Shown one piece after another: positions 5,919-8,045 of a DNA stretch of 8,045 nt (within the stretch, counting starts at the first letter, position 1; each line of letters opens with the position of its first letter). The stretch is from contig JAEZPW010000133.1 in NCBI GenBank assembly GCA_023441255.1, forward strand, positions 1 to 8,045, given 5' to 3'. Below the pieces are notes generated by a model that searched no databases, was not told the origin of the DNA, and saw only the letters and a list, made by a program, of their open reading frames with translations. This DNA comes from Acidobacteriota bacterium (lineage in GTDB: Bacteria; Acidobacteriota; Terriglobia; Terriglobales; Acidobacteriaceae). Both the position numbers and the translations under genes were made by a program.

Positions 5919-7415
5919 ATGCGAGTTCGCAAAGTCCTGCCGGTCCTAGCGGCCGTAACTTCACTTGTAGTGCTGGCCACAGCTGTTTTCGTTGCCGACC
6001 CTGCCGTCCCCGGCAGAAGGCCGAGCAATATCGCCAGAGTACACCCGGCCTCAGTTCGCGGCCCCCATGCCGAACCGGCAAATGCAGTCGCCGAGCCAGG
6101 CTATGGCTTGTTTGGTTGCCAGGTCGGCCTGAGTGTCGGCCAATGCTACGACCCCTACCAGATGCGCAAGGCATACGGCGTTGACGCGCTCATCAATGCC
6201 GGGTTCGACGGTAAAGGGAAAACCATCGTCATCCTCGACGCCTTTTCGGACCCCAACATCCAAGCGCAGCTGGATTTTTTCGACAATTTCTACGGTCTCC
6301 CGAACGCTACGATCACCCAGGTCGCCCCGGATGGACTCCCTCCCTACAATCCCGGTTGGGCTGAAGAGATCTCGCTGGATGTCCTTTGGTCGCACGCCAT
6401 TGCTCCAGGCGCGAACATCGTGCTGGAGTTGGCGCAGGACAACAGCGACGAAGCACTCCTCCGAGCTCTGAACGACGCCATCGACAACAACCGCGGGGAC
6501 GTCATCTCGATGAGCTTCGGTGAGGCCGACGTATGCCTTGGCCCGGAACTCAACGCAGCGTGGCACGACGCTTTCGTGAAGGCGACGAAGAAGGGAATCA
6601 CGCTGTTTGCGTCGGCCGGTGATCAGGGAGCAGCGCAGCCCTCCTGCGACGGCACATCATGGATCAAGTCGGCGTCATCTCCCGCGTCCGATCCGCTGGT
6701 GACCTCGGTGGGTGGAACCGAACTCCGCGCAGCCGACTACTGTCTCACGGTCCTTGGCTGTAACCCGGCTACACACCCTGCTCCGGGTACCTACCAGAGT
6801 GAGATAGGCTGGAACGAAGGGCCCCCCTATGGAGACTTTCAGAGCTTCTTCAGCGCCACTGAAGCGGGTGGAGGTGGTTTGAGCACCGTCTGGAGCGAGC
6901 CTCCTTATCAGCAGGGAACGCTTCACGGCGGGAAACAGCGCGGGGTGCCCGATGTGTCCTACAACGCGGCCATCCTGCATGGCGTTCTTACCTATCTCGA
7001 TCTGCCGGGTATTCCAGTCGGCTGGTACCGATTTGGAGGAACGAGCGCGGGTTCACCTCAGTGGGCAGCGCTCACGGTGATCGCGAGTCAGGCTGCTGGC
7101 CACAACTACGGCTTTATCAACGCCGCCCTATACAAAGTCGGCCAGAACCAGGGGGACTATTTCAACACCTTCCACGACGTCACAAATGGCACCAATTCGG
7201 CCCTGGAGTACGATAACGCCAATAATCCGGTCAACATCACCGGATACAGCGCCACCGCGGGTTGGGACGCCTTCACCGGTTTGGGTTCGCCGAAGAGCGT
7301 TGGCTTGGTTACGGAACTGCCGTCGTTCTGGTCCAGTGGCCAGTCGACAGCTGCGGTCGCGACCTCAACGCCACGCGGCAAACGGTCCTATCCGGGTAAC
7401 GCGAGGCCTTTCTAG
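5919..7415 (+). CDS. Secreted S53 family (sedolisin/kumamolisin-like) serine-carboxyl peptidase, no prodomain
   Basis: This gene encodes a 498-residue endopeptidase. Residues 1-27 (MRVRKVL, then a long hydrophobic run) form a signal peptide or anchor. The S53 domain starts near residue 64 (CQVGLSVGQCYDPYQMRKAYGVDAL) and runs to about 465. The catalytic set is visible: Glu150 and Asp154 in EISLD, the oxyanion Asp235 in SAGDQG, and nucleophile Ser376 in FGGTSAGSP. The C-terminal calcium site is suggested by FHDVTNG (Asp420) and AGWDAFTGLGSP (Asp450). Family members are subtilisin-fold, usually acid-active, secreted proteases. Most carry a prodomain of well over 100 residues (PF09286); only about 35 residues separate the signal from the catalytic domain here, so the prodomain is absent. 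A low-complexity tail ends the protein. The start at 5919 is set by TGAGG and the signal peptide. It is divergent from the GH44 gene, with a hairpin just after the stop. Confidence 0.93.
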   Translation: MRVRKVLPVLAAVTSLVVLATAVFVADPAVPGRRPSNIARVHPASVRGPHAEPANAVAEPGYGLFGCQVGLSVGQCYDPYQMRKAYGVDALINAGFDGKGKTIVILDAFSDPNIQAQLDFFDNFYGLPNATITQVAPDGLPPYNPGWAEEISLDVLWSHAIAPGANIVLELAQDNSDEALLRALNDAIDNNRGDVISMSFGEADVCLGPELNAAWHDAFVKATKKGITLFASAGDQGAAQPSCDGTSWIKSASSPASDPLVTSVGGTELRAADYCLTVLGCNPATHPAPGTYQSEIGWNEGPPYGDFQSFFSATEAGGGGLSTVWSEPPYQQGTLHGGKQRGVPDVSYNAAILHGVLTYLDLPGIPVGWYRFGGTSAGSPQWAALTVIASQAAGHNYGFINAALYKVGQNQGDYFNTFHDVTNGTNSALEYDNANNPVNITGYSATAGWDAFTGLGSPKSVGLVTELPSFWSSGQSTAAVATSTPRGKRSYPGNARPF

Positions 7416-7426
7416 TCCATCACGAC

Positions 7427-7455
7427 ACAAGCCGCTCCTTAGTGGAGCGGCTTGT
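7427..7455 (+). terminator. Probable terminator of the S53 gene
   Basis: A perfect 12-bp stem (acaagccgctcc 7427-7438 with ggagcggcttgt 7444-7455) closes a 5-nt loop, starting 11 nt after the stop codon. The tract following it on the plus strand is short (TTT, then GAC). Stem strength and position favour an intrinsic terminator, but the weak U-tract leaves doubt. Confidence 0.7.
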
Positions 7456-7462
7456 TTGACAG

Positions 7463-7509
7463 CAGGTGGCCCACATCTCGGGACGCCGAGAAAGGATGTG
7501 GGCCACCTG
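7463..7509. repeat. Long palindrome with GGTGGCCCACATC arms
   Basis: caggtggcccacatc (7463-7477) pairs perfectly with gatgtgggccacctg (7495-7509), 15 bp. The interior holds a second short hairpin (ctcgg 7477-7481 region with ccgag 7486-7490, loop gacg). Its arm resembles the GGTGCCCCACGTC arm of the neighbouring hairpin at 7539 (11 of 13 positions). There is no T-tract. It is probably a REP-like dispersed palindrome rather than a gene-specific signal. Confidence 0.7.
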
Positions 7510-7543
7510 TTCCTATAGCTCGAAATCCGATGTTTGCTGGTGC

Positions 7544-7573
7544 CCCACGTCTGCCGTGGTCAGCAGACGTGGG
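7544..7573. repeat. Hairpin of the GTGCCCCACGT family, 3' of the M16 gene
   Basis: cccacgtctgc (7544-7554) pairs perfectly with gcagacgtggg (7563-7573), 11 bp with an 8-nt loop. With its flank it starts ggtgccccacgt (7539-7550), identical to the minus-strand start of the hairpin at 2385-2415. It lies 9 nt beyond the stop of the minus-strand M16 gene and may stabilise or end that transcript, but it lacks a T-tract in that direction. Confidence 0.65.
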
Positions 7574-7582
7574 ATCTTTCAG

Positions 7583-8045
7583 CTACTTGCTTGCCGCCGG
7601 CCCTCCCTGCTCAGCCGCGAAGACCTGTACCTTGCCGTATTTCTCCAGCACGGTCTGAATCTTCGACGCGTCGCCCACGGCCACAATCTGGATCGCTTCC
7701 GGCTTCAGGTACTTCTGAGCCACCCGCGTGATGTCCGCCGCGGTCACGGCCATGATCTTGGCCGGGTACTCGTCCCAGTAGTTGTCGGGGAAGCCGTAGC
7801 GTTCCGAAGTGACGGCGTAACTCACCAGTGACTGCGGCCGTTCGAGCGAAAGCGCGAAACCGGCGACGATGGCCCGCTTGTTGCGCAGGAGCTCCGCCTC
7901 CGGAACTGGCTCCGTCGCGATCCGGCGGATCTCTTTCAGGAACTCATCCACTGCTCCGCCGGTCACATCCGAGCGTACTTCGCTGTTCGCCACCCACGGC
8001 CCGATGTACTGCCCGGCGTCGACGCGGCTGTACGCACCGTAGGTA
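7583..8045 (-). CDS. M16 family (insulinase-like) peptidase, C-terminal 153 residues (5' partial)
   Basis: The frame is open to the edge of the window; the GTG at 7993 is an internal valine, since TYGAYSRVDAGQYIGPW precedes it in frame. The visible part matches the C-terminal M16 domain (PF05193): VDEFLKEIRRIATEPVPEAELLRNKRAIVAGF, then a mid-region Tyr/Pro segment (YGFPDNYWDEYP), MAVTAADITRVAQKYLKPEAIQIVAVGD, and a short tail. M16 proteins are zinc metallopeptidases of clamshell shape or their non-catalytic partners, and in bacteria they are often secreted or periplasmic. The zinc motif HxxEH would be in the N-terminal half, outside the window, so activity cannot be judged. It converges with the S53 gene. 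Confidence 0.88.
   Translation of the reverse strand, partial: TYGAYSRVDAGQYIGPWVANSEVRSDVTGGAVDEFLKEIRRIATEPVPEAELLRNKRAIVAGFALSLERPQSLVSYAVTSERYGFPDNYWDEYPAKIMAVTAADITRVAQKYLKPEAIQIVAVGDASKIQTVLEKYGKVQVFAAEQGGPAASK

Noticed and set aside
5629..5949. Open frame through the divergent region, with the stretch ISGQNATIPINTCGPKISAG looking protein-like
   Set aside because: There is no start codon with a ribosome binding site, it runs into the S53 gene out of frame, and composition is not clearly coding. It could be a decayed remnant, but I cannot support that.

Overview
The window looks like soil or environmental Acidobacteriota DNA. It is moderately GC-rich. It carries secreted or lipidated degradative enzymes, the PQQ-like beta-propeller protein type common in that phylum, and intergenic palindromes of a kind I associate with acidobacterial chromosomes. 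The assignment is an inference from gene content and style; there is no marker gene here.

Layout. (1) Positions 2-1387, plus strand: the 3' part of a large PQQ-like beta-propeller protein whose start is outside the window. (2) 1444-1551: a folded palindromic element whose right end supplies the last two codons and the stop of the next gene. (3) 1543-2361, minus: a complete DUF169 (COG2043) protein of unknown function with its own AGGAG ribosome binding site. (4) 2362-2651: a hairpin of a repeat family that recurs at the far end of the window, then a strong intrinsic terminator and a short 7-bp tandem repeat, both belonging to the 3' end of the next gene. (5) 2652-5501, minus: a 949-residue lipoprotein with four Ig-like (Big_2-type) modules followed by a glycoside hydrolase family 44 catalytic domain (endoglucanase/xyloglucanase type). 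(6) 5502-5918: a divergent intergenic region with two AGCGCT-centred palindromes resembling LacI-family (CelR-type) operators. (7) 5919-7415, plus: a secreted S53 (sedolisin/kumamolisin-like) serine-carboxyl peptidase with its catalytic residues but no recognisable activation prodomain. (8) 7416-7582: three hairpins in a row. (9) 7583-8045, minus: the C-terminal part of an M16-family (insulinase-like) peptidase running off the window.

The genes do not form an operon: strands alternate and most units have their own signals. The shared theme is extracellular polymer attack, with a surface-anchored beta-glucanase and a secreted acid-type protease diverging from one intergenic region. No phage, plasmid, CRISPR, tRNA or rRNA signal was seen. 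I found no clearly new system; the points of most interest are the repeat-derived stop codon, the dispersed hairpin family, the candidate operators beside the GH44 gene and the prodomain-less S53 enzyme.
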